Source: Amphimallon solstitiale
Lineage: Eukaryota; Arthropoda; Insecta; Coleoptera; Scarabaeidae
Length of the DNA: 64,000 nt
Direction: 5' to 3'
NCBI GenBank assembly: GCA_963170755.1
Contig: OY720683.1
Span: 69,006,634 to 69,070,633 of the forward strand
A program made the position numbers and the translations under genes. The notes under the pieces are model-generated. The model made no database searches, was not told the origin of the DNA, and worked only from the letters and a program-made list of their open reading frames with translations. Below are positions 9,919 through 24,600 of this stretch, one piece after another (position 1 is the first letter of the stretch; each line of letters opens with the position of its first letter).

Positions 9919-12900
9919 GTATGTATGATAGTAATAGTGAACATGAATAATACATCAAAGAGCGCATTACTAATTGCTATAGATCATCTTCATTAGACCT
10001 TCTACATATATAAAGTGACGCGGTTGAAATTGTTATATCAAATACTAAAGATATTTGTGCAATACATGTATACAGATAGAACCACCGGCCATCTGCCTAT
10101 AGGGAATTGTATGCAGTACACATTTATATACGCCTACGTATATATCTACGTACCGGCAATAATAATTTGTGGCGTAAAAAGAAATAAATACACATCCGTC
10201 GATAAAGCATATTTAATCTTTAAATATGACACAGATATTGCCATTTCATTTCGTAGATATTTGTAAGAATCAATCATCGGCATAATGTTTCGTGTTGTAG
10301 AAATATTAGTAGTAGATTTGTAATGAAAACGAAGGTTTGAGATTCCAAAGAAGTAGTAACTAGTGATTCTGAATGTACCTAGTTAAATAAAATTAAATTG
10401 CAAATTACTAAACCAAGAGAAAATAAGAAAAATAATTCTAAAAAGGAAGCAACATGGAGAAATTAAAAAACGTTCAAAAAGTAATAATTGATGTCAAACA
10501 AAAAAAATTCTAGACAAAATAAAATAGAATTCTAGAGGCTAATAAATATCTCTTTCAAACAAGCCTCCATTGTTTGCCTCACAGTAGCCCAGTCTGTCGT
10601 AACATTCTCTACGTACATTAGAGAGAGTTACAGGTGAAATACTATTACAGAGTTGTGTAATTCGCATTCGTAAATCATCTAATGTGCGGGGTCTTTCATT
10701 CTGGTGTACATAAATGGTTTCATTCAAATATCCCCAAAGGAAAAAATCACATGGCGTTAAGTCAGGGGATCTAGGCGGCCAAGAAATATTATCTCTAGTG
10801 CTAATGGTATGTGGAAAATGCAATGAAAGACATTCTTGTACTATTCTGGCATTATGAGCTGGGCAGCCATCTTGCTGAAACCAAATATCATTAAAGTTTA
10901 CAGCAAGGTCACGCACTGCAGGAACAATATGATTTTGCAGTAATTGTAAATATGACTGCGCATTTAATGTTCCGTTTAGGAAAAATGGCCCTATGATGTG
11001 ATCCCCTAAGATTCCTGCCCAGACATTTAGTTTCTGTGGATATTGAGTGTTGACATCCCTGCTCAAATGTTTGTTTTTCTGAGACCAGTAGCGAACGGCA
11101 GATGGATTATGGCGTTTGTGAAGGGAAAATGTTGATTCGTCAGTGAACAAAATATTTCGTGTAAAATTATCATCATTATCACATTTTTCTCTAATAGCCT
11201 CACAAAATTCGAGACGTCTAAACTGGTCATCTGGGAATATTTCTTGATTTTTTCTAACCTTATAACACTTATATTTCTTTTTGTGTAATATACGCCTAAC
11301 TGTGGTTTTTGGAATACCTAATTGTTCAGAAATTTGGCGGCTAGAGCAGGGCTCACTTGATTCTACAAAGGCGCATGCACTGACTTCCTTCTCTATTCTT
11401 TCCTCCGAAATAGGATGGAAATTACTCTGATAGCATTTCGAACATCCATTAATGCAGCCCGACTTTTCAAAACGATGTATGATATCTAGTATCGTCCGAC
11501 GGCAGGGAACTGGACGATCAGGAAACGAAAAAACAAAACGACCAATCACTTCTTGCGTACCTCCTTGAGATGAGTAATACCATTTAATAATATTTATTTT
11601 TTCTTCTTTACTATAAACTAACGGCATAGTAAATACGTAAATGAATATCGGTAAAAAAACAGAAAAAAATACTGAGCTCTAAATAATTCTAAACCCTAAA
11701 GATGCAGACAGCAAGAATTTGCGTATTTTTGCAAGTTCGACCAACTATGAGTATACTCCACCGCAGTCAAGACACGACTGACGCGGTTGACTGTCGATCC
11801 CTAGCGTCGGCATAACGCTTCTGATAAACGGTAGGACTAGATACATAGGTATATGTACATATAAATGTGTACTGCATACAATTCCCTATAGGCAGATGGC
11901 CGGTGGTTCTATCGGTATATGTCTGTGTGTATTATTCCGACAATTCAAATTACTACCTAATTTATATTCTTTAGCCAAAACAAATGTTATGAGTTTCCAA
12001 GAATTATGATTATATTATGGCTTCATTAGTTCGCTGAAAGATACTGTATATAAACTATTATTATTTGCCTTAAAAGAACAACAGAAAATATTTAAATATC
12101 TCAAGAACAAGAAATAAATTTAACAAAAAAGCAAAAACATTTGCAAACTTCCATAGTGTGTGCTTGAAGTTGCCACAAAATTTAAATTGAGGAATATTAG
12201 TGATATCTTTAGTTATGATAGTTTATCAAATACTTAGTTGTAACTTCAGTTGAGTTAATCGGTTATGGATTATAAGAATGTATTTTAATTTGTATTTTAG
12301 ACGTTTATCTTTCGTGGATTAAATTTTTAAGTTGGCTACATTTCCTAGTTTGTATTATTGGGAAACACTTGTGTATAGCTGTAGTAAATGTTGCTCATAT
12401 GGTTCTGATGAACGTTTGAGGTGGCAAAGAAAATGAAACAAATAAGATTTTCGATATTATATATATTATAACAACGACAAAAAAATCATTTAGATCTTAA
12501 AGTTAGACATCGTGAGTGTGTGAAATATTAGGTTAATAAAACTTCTCTGTGGAGTAAAGGGTTAAGATTCGTACAGTTTGTGAAAAATAAAGCCTGTCAT
12601 TCAGGAATCAAGAGGTCTCCATATGAAACTTTGTTTGGTGAACCAGTAAAATTAGGTTTGGCAACATCAAGTGTACCCCAGGAAACATTAGCGAATATAC
12701 AAGATGAAGAGGATGCCAAACGAATAAATGTTTCTGTAAAAAAAAACATTTTATGTACATCATAGTGTCACGCCTCATTATCATGCTGCAATAAATAAAA
12801 CTGCAGGTAGTTTATATTTATATTTATATTTAATAAATATAAATATATATTTTATTCTGTTTCGGCTTTCAAAATATTGTAACGAAATATGTATCAGCCA

Positions 12901-15900
12901 GACCAGGCGACGTTAAAAAAGGGGTTATAAATCATCTCGGCACGACCGGTAAATATCGTAAATGCAGTGAGTCATCTCACAGATGTACGACGTAAGCAAG
13001 GAAGAGTCCAGATTTCCTCCAGTATATTGCCGAATTTACTGGTACTTTTCGAGAACATTTCATGCAGGTATATAAGGCGACTGGTTCACCGATGGATTCA
13101 TTCATTGCGGAATTAATTGCGGGATGAGTAATTCGGGATAAAGAAGTGGTCTCGTGGGAACAGTGGAAATAAATAAGTAGCCAAACAAATAAATAGTTCT
13201 TTAAGTGCCGTGTTATATAAATAGAAGTGTTATATAAATAAATACGGACATATTAGTAGTAGTAAATAAATACCTGTGATAATTAAATTGTAGAAGTTTA
13301 AGTGTGTTATGTTAGTTCTTATATTTTTATATTGTTATATAATTTTAAGTATATAAATATACAGACTGTTTTAAATAAATAATTGCACGAGTTGTTTATT
13401 GGAACCCGAAAACGTTACAATATTATACATAATTATTAATTTTGTTTCCTGTTTTACTTTATATTTTAAGAGTTTATTTTTGTTATTTTCTTCAAAATAT
13501 TATAGTTTATAACAATATTTAGTCTTTTATTGCTAAAATACAAGAAAATTCACAAACCTATTATTCAAACTGACCGCTGTATGTAGGTAAGCATTTACTC
13601 TACTGACTTGTGGAGCTACTGAGCCGAGAACAGGGGTGCGTTCAGAAATGTTGGATAGGATACTGGAATGATCAGGTCATAGGACGTCATCCACTTGGTA
13701 AACTTGGAGCGCTTTACAATTCTGAACGCCGTAGAGTGAGTCGAGTTAGTTTGTGGCAAAAGTCAAAGGTCAAAGCTAAGCATTGCAGAGTTGGAGGTTA
13801 TGTATAAAGAAATAAAGTTATCAAAGAAATAAGTCGAAAATTAAAACTAATTAGAACAATGGATCATAATCGAAAATTTTTTTTGGATCAATTTAAAATT
13901 GTCCAAAAAGAAACTGATGACCATATGAATCACACATATAACCATATGATATGAAATGACATGAAATTATAGCCTTAAAAACACCCAGAACCGCGTTTTA
14001 AATACCCCGACCCGATTGCGCATGAATCGCCCTCTATTAACCATTACAAATAGGTGGGTGATAGAAGGAACACTCCGATTGTCGCACCAATCATTTCTGA
14101 ACGGCAATGACGTCATAATTTTGGGACATCTTTTTGTTTCTGAACGGCAAGTGTGAAATTGAAGTGACACTTGGATAACACTCTTTCCTTTTCTGAACGC
14201 GCCCCAGCCGACCGCTTCCATGTGTAAAAGTTATTTAAACTACCTTGAAAGTATTCTTGCCGCACATTTACTGGTATCAATCAGTGAATGTACTTTTACT
14301 AGTGATTCTGAGCTTCTACTAGTAAATACTGTTGTATAATCACATTTACTAGTACAATCAGTGTAAGCAAGTTTTACTAGTGATTGCTGGCATTTCCTGA
14401 ATGTCCTGCTTTCACTGTAACACATACATACTCCTGTACACGCGCACGCGCAAGTTGAGACTTTCCGCTGAGTCATCCGGGAAGCGGCCGGTTAAATCGG
14501 CGACCGGTTAATCCGTGACGGGTTAAGAGAGCTTCTACTGTAATTGGGAAACACCCACCAACGGAAATGTATTGTGACGTTTAAATATAATCAGAAAAAG
14601 CCACTAATGATTAGTGACTTTCATTTGTTCATATAAATTCTCTTGTTGCTCAAACAATTATTTTAATTAAGCAACCAGTCTCAAGTTTTTTTGATATTAT
14701 ATTTATAAAACCAACAACTCTTCATATATATTAATAAGAACAATAATAAATTTTTGTATTTTGTAATTTAGTATACATACTTACTATAAAAGTAACATTT
14801 GCTTATAAAGATGCTAGGCGTACATTAAATTGAGGAACAGGCTTTTTAGTTCTTATAAGTTAATATTCTATTTTTATTATTATATTCTAGGGAAAACAAA
14901 TTGTGATACTCTAGGTGTAAATTTCTATGAGAGGATTGGATGCAAAAGACAAAATTCAACAGGAGACTGTCCTTCCTTTAGCGACTGTAAATATGAACGC
15001 ATACCTGGAAAATGTCTTTTTAATGGTACAATAATAGATAATGGTCAAGAGGTTAGCGATGATAATGATGCTGCATGCTGGGATTGTACTTGCTTAGCTC
15101 CTGATAACGCAAAGTATATAAAATAAGTTTCAATTATATGGTGTAAATACATTATTAATTGATTTCAGGGGTTCATTTAATTGTGGACAGGGATGGTGTG
15201 GTGTTAGGCCCACCTCACCTAATTCAAGTTGTTATATTCGATATGAGTTGAATAATGATTGTTGTGGCAAACAGCGCTGTGGTAAGTATTATAGAATTAT
15301 CTAGATTTTGAGATACCTTTAGTATTATGTCAGTTCACCAATATTATCATATAACATTTCAAGGAAAGATTGTAAGGAAAAGATTGTATATGAGACTTCA
15401 CAAATATTATTCTTAAAATTATAGCGATCATCGCATCAAAATTAATATACCGTATGTGTCAATTTTCACTAGGTATAGGGATTCAATGTTTACGTGCGAT
15501 TTATACGTATACAAATAATACGTGGCAACGTGTCACCCCTACTGTCCGTCACCAATCCCGGCAACAATCGACATCACAACGATTTTCTCCGATCTCCTCA
15601 CCAGATTTTACATTCAATCTTTAGCTGCGAACACGTTGCGATCTAGTCTGCAATAAAAGCCGTCTTATTACTGGAGCGGGAAACATCAAATGGCCGCCGC
15701 GATCTCCTGATCTAGTAGTTTATTATTATTTTCAGAATCCTTTTTTATTTACCTTATTTTTAATTTTATTAGAATTACGCTTTTGTTTGTGTCATGCAGC
15801 GTGAACGCAGCTTAATAATTGTCTGCATTTACTGAAAGGAAAAAGAAAAACAAATCTTTGCAACGCGTAAATATTATTTCTGAACGCATTACAAACACCC

Positions 15901-18576
15901 AAGTCAGTGGTCCAACAGCTACTGCTAACTTGAGCTTGTATCGGTCGCGCTGGCATTGGAGAGGAAAGTAGGGGTGCCATGTTGTCACGTATTGCATGAA
16001 TTAATCGCCTATGGCTAATGAAAATTGACACATGCTGTATAGCTAAACCAATATTGATTTCCAACTTTTAGAACAACCGAACGCTGTTTGCGTAGTTAAT
16101 GGAAAAACCTATAAGGAAGGCGAAGAATTCTATGCACCAGATGAATGTTCTAAATGTATCTGTACATCGGAATTTAATGGAAAATACGAGGGCCCTCACT
16201 GTAAGAGACGAGGGTGTGCTGTAGAAGGACGTCATACAGAAGACATAGAGAACAATTGTGCTCCAACATATGATGCAAATACTGAAGATGACTTGCTTTG
16301 TTGTCCTCTAAGTTTTACTTGTCGTAAGTATTGAGTTTAACAATTTAAAATGTTTAACTTAAATAGCTAATACCCAGATGAACTTATGAATTATTTTATT
16401 TTAGCCTCTAATGACGACAAATTTACGGGAACTCCGAATTCAGGTAATCTTTAGTAACAAATTCATAATCAATCATACTTAGTGATTTTTCATAAACAAT
16501 TATATTTGTTAAAAATAAATTATGTGATCATCAATGGAAATGCGAGGTATGATCAAAAACTACGGTGAATACATATTTTATTAAAAAAAATAGGATCACT
16601 ACCAACTTAACTCTCGCTGTAAACATACTTATATCATCTAAAACCTCAAGGCTCCTCGACAGTGGATCTGCGAATAGTTGAAAAATAGCAGAACTTTGAT
16701 GCAAGATATTTTTGTTGATTTTAAATTTGGAGAAAACCTTTCATCGTCAACTTATGAAGAATTTAGTAATTTACCATAACTATCCTTTACTTTGTTTTAA
16801 ATGAATATAAAATAATTTAAAATTAGGCAACCCACACTACAATGAATATGTTCTAGTAAAAATCTTTCCCTCCGTTACAAATGAGTAAAAGAATTTTTAT
16901 TCGCTTAGATATTCAGTTATGATTTCATATATTTATTATATATTCCCTATGTCGGTGGTTCCGAAGCTGTGCGCCACGACGCCCCGGGGCGCCGCGAAAT
17001 ATTGTCAAAGCTTCATAATTATTTGAACCAAGACATTTGGCCTAATTAAACAAAAAACAAAATGAGAAAGTAAAAATATCTAGATTAGCAAACCTCGTGA
17101 TTTTTTGGCCAAGAAGTTAAAAGAACAGAAACAACAACAAAATACATTTTGGAAGATTGCATCTATACCAAGGTGACCAGATTTTACTATTGGTAAAGCG
17201 GGTCTACGTATATGGAGCAACAAAAATGTTCATAGAACGCAAAAATAGTATTGCAATAGTTATTTAAGATACAAGTGTTAAAAGTGCGATTTTATTTCAC
17301 GAGTAAAAGTTTGCGGCACGAGCATTAGCGAGTGTCGCAATTTACGAGTGAAATAAAATAGCATTTTTAATACGTGTATCGTACAATATTTTTTCTACAA
17401 ACACAATTTTTATTATAAAGTATAATGAAACTCCACTGACCAAATCTGACAGCTCATGAATACGTTTTGACACAACTGGACGCAACCGTTAAATTACGTC
17501 TAATTAATTTGTCACAATTTGAACAAAAGATAATAATAATAATTCTATTGCAAATGATAATTTAAATCACGATATTTTAGTTCCTATGAACTATTTGTCT
17601 GCAAATAATAATACTGCAAGTACAGCAACACACGGAATAAATATCTCCAATTGCACAAACTGTACATTAAATATTAATTATCCAAAGAATATGTAATTTT
17701 CATTGTAATAAAAATCATTTGATATGTACAGAATTTTCTGTTGTAATTTTTAACAAACTCTCATTTACTTTTAACACCAGTGTTAAAAGCGGCCTTTTTA
17801 ACACGCTACGTTATAAAATCGCATTTTTAAGTGAAGTTAGCCGTGTCAAAATGTCAACTAACGGTGTTTGTAGAAAAAACATTTTTTTTGAAGTGTAAAC
17901 TTTTTTAGGCGCGTTGCGCTGATTGTACGCAGTGAACAAGACTGACCTGCAACGCTCGGATATGTAACGCTCTTCGGGTAAAGTCGGTTAAGGGAACAAG
18001 ATAAATAAATATATCATATGGAGGTATTTAATTTCAATTAAATTGAAATTTAAATGAATAAATAAATTCATGTCCCAGAACAAATTCGATCCCGAGACCG
18101 CACGGTTATGTAGCCGATACGTTACCATCAGACCAAGCTCGGGACCGCAAGCAAGTATTTATATCGTCTATTTATACATACGCATACGTCCGAACCGACC
18201 AAACGAAACGGACGCTCGCCTAAATGTAATAAATGTGCGAATATGTCTTATTTAATACGTTACTGAATATTATATGTATGTATTTCGTATTATCTACGGT
18301 ATTATTAACCTCGCCTTGATGAAGTTCTTGTTTTAAATTTTAACATAAGCAAAATTTACAAATATAATACATTAAGAAAGATGATGTATAGTATTATTAT
18401 ATTCTTTAGCATATTTCTCATTTGAGGCTCATACCATCGCAGAAGAACTAATTCTTCCGGCTGCTGTAGATATGGTGAACATCATGGTTGATGAGCCTGC
18501 TGGGTAACTTGTTTTAAAAGTGTCTTTGTCCAATAACACAATTGGTCGGAGAATACATCATAAGACGCAAGATATC

Positions 18577-18618
<42 letters not shown>

Positions 18619-21600
18619 TTATTTGTCCTCTCGACTACATAGTAGTATGGGATATGTCAACAAAGCTATTACATATACAACATACATAAAAAGACAATAT
18701 GGATACAAACTAATACAAAAACACCAATTCTAATTCAGATCTCATTTAAAAACTCTGACAATGAGTAGTAACACCCACGCAATAAAGACGCTTTTATTGT
18801 ACGTTTAAAGATCTCTCTGCACCCGATATTTTTTACGTTATTTGGTAGCTTGTTATATGCTTTTATAGCTATTAAGTGTGGACTCTTTTCATAAAATGCA
18901 AGTTTATGCCTCGGTATCTCTAACTGTAATATATTCCGCGTGTTGTACGTATGATAACTACTCAAATGTGTCAAACTATTAAGATTGTCCTTCGCGTACA
19001 ATAACAGTTCCATGATGTAGACACACGGTAGCGACAACACCCTCATCGAGGCAAAATGTGATCTGCAGCTAACCCTACTACCCACCCCATTCATAATACG
19101 TATTGCACGTTTCTGCATTTTAAATACTCTATCACCGAGTGAACCTGGCCAAAGTAATATGTTAGGAGAATATCCGGGCTCACCCCAGATTTAAGGACCC
19201 TGAGAACGTGGCAGAACGAAGATAATTTTTTGCAAATGCCATCAATATGTTCATTCCACTTGCATGTATAATCAATGGTAACCCCTAGAAACCTAGTACT
19301 ATCCACCTGTGCGATACTGTGACCGTTACATCTAATTAAACTCGAAGTGTCTCTGTCATACGATCTTGTTCTGAAGTCCATATAAGTGGTCTTTTCACTG
19401 TTTATAACTAAGTCATTCTGAGACAGGTATTCGCTTACCGCGATTAAACTATTCTCCGCGCATCTCACAGCATCCGTCCCACTTGAGCAACTCACAATCA
19501 TGGATGTGTCATCCGCAAACAAAACAGCCCTTTCCACGTTCATGTCGTTAACATATACTATATAGAGCAATGGACCGAGGATGCTTCCCTGTGGCACACC
19601 ACGCCCCAAATGCAACCTGCCAGAGCAAGTCCCGTCAATTCCCACATAGTGTTCTCTTCCTACAAGGTAGCTATTGAACCAGTCCCAAACATTTCCCCTA
19701 ATCCCATAGTTATACAGTTTTTCAAGCAGCACTCGATGGTTTACAAGATCGAAGGCTTTGCTGAGTTCCAAAAAGATTCCTATACATGTTTTCCCTTCAT
19801 CCATATCACTGTACAGATATTTTAAAAATGTAATAATAGCAGTGGAGGTGTTGCGTCCATTACAAAAACCAAACTGATTATCATTAAGCGTGTTATTTTG
19901 CTATAGAAATTTTATTAACCTAACTGCCATGACTTTTTCAAAAACTTTAGAAAAAGAGCTCAGTATAGATATGGGACGATAGTTCGATATACATTGCCTA
20001 TCACCGTTCTTAAATAACGGCTTGATTTTAGATTAATTGATTGAAAAAATTTAAGGAGGGGAATTTGGATTGCAGCTAGGTGAAGTTACGGGTAATAATA
20101 AGGATGCTCATTTGATATGCTATGTACGGTTTATAGATGGTAATAACATTAAAGGATACCTTCTGTTTTGTAAAAATATCACTGCAGGAGCGAAGGCTCA
20201 GGACCTCTTCGAGATTCTTGATACATTCATATCTGAAAATAATTTTAATTGGCCTAAATGCGTTGGTGTCTGTACTGATGGAGCTTGCTCCACGTCTGGC
20301 TGCTATGGAGGATTACAGGCACGTCTTTGAAGCAAATCATGAAATGCACTGTGGACCTCTGCATTATTCATAGAGAAGCGCTTGCGTCAAAGAACCTGAG
20401 TCCTGCACTGAATCAGGTGTTGAAAGCAAGGTTCTTTAAAAAGCTGTGTGTGGTTATGGTGATGCCGATTTTTTTAATAAAACTGAAATATTTATGCGAC
20501 ATTTTTGAAAATTTGAATTCCCTTAATCTCTCTCTGCAGTAGCACTGATTAAAAATCGCGCTGTCTACACACCGTAGCGTAACAGAACAACACTGATTTC
20601 CAATTTACAGGGATGGGCTATTAACTACTTTATTAACAATACCTGATCGTTGTACCGTTAAATTATCTGCCGGCAAAAAGAATGCACCTTTTGAAGTCAC
20701 CGGAAAAAATATCAGCTTTTATAAAAAAACTCAAACTATGGAGAAGAAAATTGAATGGAGACGCAGGCAAAGATTGTTTTTTAATATTGCAGTAATTTTT
20801 GACGATCAAATGAATTTGACCTTTCTCAAGATATAAAAAATACGTTTGAAGGGCACTTATCACAGCTAATAATCTAGTTTGAGAAATACTTTCAAAATGA
20901 AAATTTCGATAGGTTTGCATGGATTCAAGATCCATTGAACACTAGTGGCTCCGTCTGAATTTACTTCTGCGGAAGAAGAGAATTTTATCGAGTTATCTTG
21001 CGACATCAGTTTGAAAGCAAAATTTGGGAGCATGGAATTGACAGAATTTTGGATTTCACTTAAAGATGAATATCCCCTTCTAAGTGATAAGGCTATGCTG
21101 ATTTTAGTTCTATTCTCTATGTCGTATTTGTGCGAAACTGGGTTTTCGGCTATCGCTCTGATAAAAAGCAAGTATAGAGCAAAAATTAACGTGGAAAAGG
21201 ACATGAAAGTGGCAGTGTCCAGTTTTGTTCCACGATTTGAGAAAACGTACAGTGATTTGGAGGAACATCCATCACATTAATTATTAGTTTAATTAGTTAA
21301 ACAATGAGGTTGCGCGAATTTTATTTATTTTGATTTTTTACTTACTATCAGTCATACTTTCACTTAGGATAGGGCGCCATGGAAAAAAAAATATTTGAAA
21401 AAGGGCGCTGTGACTCGCAAAAGTTTGGGAGCCACTGCTCTATGTGAAAGATATAATACCTCCACTTTCTTGGCGCCCAGAAATATTTTTTTGTAAAAGG
21501 AACAGACAGTTTGTTTTTTCATGTCAGTAAATCTAAATAGTTTTTCTACATTTCCAATCTGGTTACACCGCAATACTCAAATAAAGAGTGGGAATATTTC

Positions 21601-24600
21601 TCACAGCAATTTATATACCTCTTTTATTGTTAGAAATATACCTACGCATAAAATTATATTTCCAACGATTTTACAAGATTTGCTGTTGACGTACCAGGAC
21701 GTAATTTACAAATTCGTCCAAAATTACTGGCTGTTAGACGAGAGGATTTTTGTTTAAACAAGTTAGGATTAGATAAACTTTTTCTAAGTTTGATTATGCA
21801 GCGAGGTAAATTACTAAATTCTATATAAGTTGAATGTACAAAGTTTTAATAAAGTGTTGTGGTTTAACTTTTATTTACACAAAGTTTAAAATAATTGAAT
21901 GCTTGAAAACCTAGAAAACTAAAAAAAGTTCTATAATAACAAAACAAAAAGTAAGTGAGAAAATAATATTACCGGTTCGGTCTGTTTTTACCTTGCATGC
22001 GAGCTAAAAGTCCATGTATTGAAACGAACGTTGTTGCCAGTATTTATACACATACGGGCAAGTACTGTTCGACGCTAGACGACAAGCCGATACGATCATT
22101 ACTAGGCCGCGGGCATGACCGAGTTAAACTATGACGAAGTTACAACGGAGCAAAGAAATAATGTAAACAACACACATTTACTGAATAGCATTATTCACGC
22201 ATTATTCATATGGTGAACTGCAACATCTGTTACTGACTCACATGTTGACGGAAAAACAACACAAAAAAAGTCCACTTAAGTCGTAAATATCCTATTTTCA
22301 TCGGCGGAGATATAGGAACGTCAGAGGTTTTTAAAATTTATTTTATTTACCTTATATTTCGCATGATAGAGTTATATATGTGTATACCTATTCATACTTA
22401 CATTAGTTTCGTTTTTTCATTGTTTTGACTGTTAATTACGTACTTCGTAATTTATGTAATAGTTCCTGTTTAATCCCGTTTCATTGAATCGACTTCTCCC
22501 AATTATCTAGACGTAAGTGTGCAATGGATTTCGTTCAGTTTCAATAATATACGCATAAATTTTTAGTTACCATTTATTTAGATCTAGAACATTGTTTATG
22601 TTACTATGATATGGAAGAACGTCGAGAAATACATTGTGAAACAATGGCGAGTTGGATTGAGGGTCATACTGATTGTATGTCCATTGTCAGTGATTCCGAT
22701 ATTTATTGCAAAGTCTGTAAAATATCGTTACAGAATGCCCACAAATCGCATATGTAATAGCATCTATAGTTATAAATACAATTGATGGGGAAACAATTGC
22801 TAAAACCATTGACGGGAAACAACATGCTTCATTCGGACGACAGGTACAGGGAAAAATATTTTTATTTGTTAGTGACAATGCCGTATATATGTTAAAAACA
22901 GACAGACTATTAAAGGAAACACATCCTTATATGCTGCATATTACTTGTGTAGCACATGCTCACCACAGAATCTGTGCATATATCAGAGTCTCCTATCCGG
23001 AAGTTGATAGACTTGTATCCGCTTCTAAAAAAAGTTTTCCGAAAAGCACCATCGAAAGTGGCCATTTACAGGGAAAAACTTTCATCTTTGTCACTGCCAC
23101 CCTCGCCAATAATAACTAGATGGGGAACATGGCTGGAAGCTACTAGTTTTTATGCAGAGAATTTCGATACATGTTTAAATGACGACGCTCGAAGTAGTTC
23201 TGAGTGCAAGGAACTAACACAAATCCCAAATTTAAAAAATCAGTTGTTATTCCTTCAGGAACACTTTGGAAATTTGCCTAAACTAATCACATATTTTGAA
23301 AATCTAATCTCAAATTAAAAGATGGATTAACCACATTAGATGTGGCTATTAATAACTTCAAAACTATTCCAAGTGACTTCGGACGTGGCCTTATTTCCAT
23401 TACACAAATATAACCAGTTCCGATGTAGAAAGGACGTTTTCTATCAACAAGGATGTAGTTAATTCAAAGAGAACAAATCTTAGAGAAGAGCAAATGAACA
23501 AATAATAATGTATTTTGTATTTTATAAATCACCAGCTACTTGTTATACAATATGTAAATAAAATTAAAACCTCTTTAAAAATACAACATCTCAATAGTGC
23601 GCCCATGGGCGATGAGTCATGGCTAGCTCGTGTCCACGGCCTAATCATTACGATCATAAGATTCCAATATAATGCAAGTGTGCATGTTGCAGAGGTTGTT
23701 ATCTTTATTTTTAGGTACTATTCCCATTCGTAATATTCTTAAAAAGGTATCTTAAGTTAATATTATAAGAATTCCTTCAGATTAATTATTTTTATGATTG
23801 AATTTAATATGGTTTCGCTGTAGGTCTACTTGTTGGCTCGCGTATCTATATCTGTTAGGTAGGTACGGTTTGGCAACTCCTTTCGTGTTATGTACGGAAA
23901 GTCGCATGCAAGATAATCGTAGGCCAAACCTGTATGTAATATAATATATTGCAAATAACTTCTAGCTGTATTTCTTTCACTTGTTACGTATTTAATTACT
24001 AATCTCATATACATCCTACTTTTTAAATTAGTAATATAGAAAAAATTACAGCAGGCGCGTATACCGGTTGTGTAATGCAACACTTGATATAGCAAGTCCA
24101 AAATACATCAGAATTGCAACGTCGCGGACTGTATCCCCGCTCTCTCTACATTTAACGGTGAAGCATCGACTGGCAATATAGCGGTTATATCTACTCTCTC
24201 CTGTCTTTCGTCGCGCTCCCAGTACGGCCGAAGAATACGACGTTGCAATATTTACCTGGTGATATCAAGTGTTTCATTACACAAGCTGTATATCAGTATA
24301 ATGTTATCCGATATTCTGGTATAAGTAAAACGGTAAAACTATTTATTAAGTAGGGCACACCCCTCATAGGAGAAATATTAGCAGAGGGGTGATGAGTACT
24401 CGGACATCCATGGTTTATTAAAGTATTTGCTACGCAACCCGTATTACATTTCCGATTCACTAGAGAGGAGCCTTAAATGTCGTTTCTATCGTAATTGGCT
24501 AGATGTCCTCAACAGATTCAAATTGTGCGCATCTTTGGATTCTTTTGAAGCTGGGGAAGAAATAAAAGTCGCTTTGAGCCAATGAGATGACACCGTAATT

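Larger units (their letters stand above)
9108..14513 (+). repeat. Segmental duplication block III, copy A (5' part of VWC gene)
   Basis: Co-linear with 49362-58667: upstream region, promoter, signal-peptide exon, intron 1 with an integrase relic and a MITE. Private to copy A are the mariner at 10073-11915 and the solo LTR at 12878-13419. Private to copy B are a ~128-bp insertion (49481-49608) and the LTR element 51330-57555. Confidence 0.9.
18413..21280 (+). pseudogene. hAT transposase pseudogene (ZBED5-like), split by a LINE
   Basis: Before the LINE: FEAHTIAEELILPAAVDM and SLSNNTIGRRI, the conserved HTIAE...LSNxTVxRRI region. After it: QLGEVTGNN, CYVRFIDGNNIKGYLLFCK, WPKCVGVCTDGACS, then in a shifted frame HREALASKNLSPALNQVL. 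Last comes a C-terminal part, CETGFSAIALIKSKYRAKI. Frameshifts separate the blocks. These are the catalytic and dimerisation segments of ZBED5/SCAND3-type hAT proteins. Non-functional. Confidence 0.7.
16953..21437 (+). mobile_element. hAT element (ZBED5/SCAND3-like), with nested LINE and MITE
   Basis: Left end CGGTGGTTCCGAAGCTGTGCG-type; right end in reverse complement CAGTGGCTCCCAAACTTTTG. Flanks CCCTATGT (16945-16952) and CTCTATGT (21438-21445) form an 8-bp target duplication with one mismatch. Transposase fragments lie at 18413-18570 and 20060-21280. It lies in intron 5 of the VWC gene. Confidence 0.75.

Noticed and set aside
10015..10266. 83-residue frame over the mariner's left end
   Set aside because: Crosses the inverted repeat and target site; no family resemblance.
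13967..14476. Two minus-strand frames with Cys/Ser-rich text
   Set aside because: Lie in a MITE and in the ACTAGT motif cluster; the duplicate copies keep them only in part (58151-58366).
18578..18619. (AAT)n run considered as a stand-alone microsatellite
   Set aside because: It is the 3' tail of the LINE, as in the second LINE at 43840-44462.
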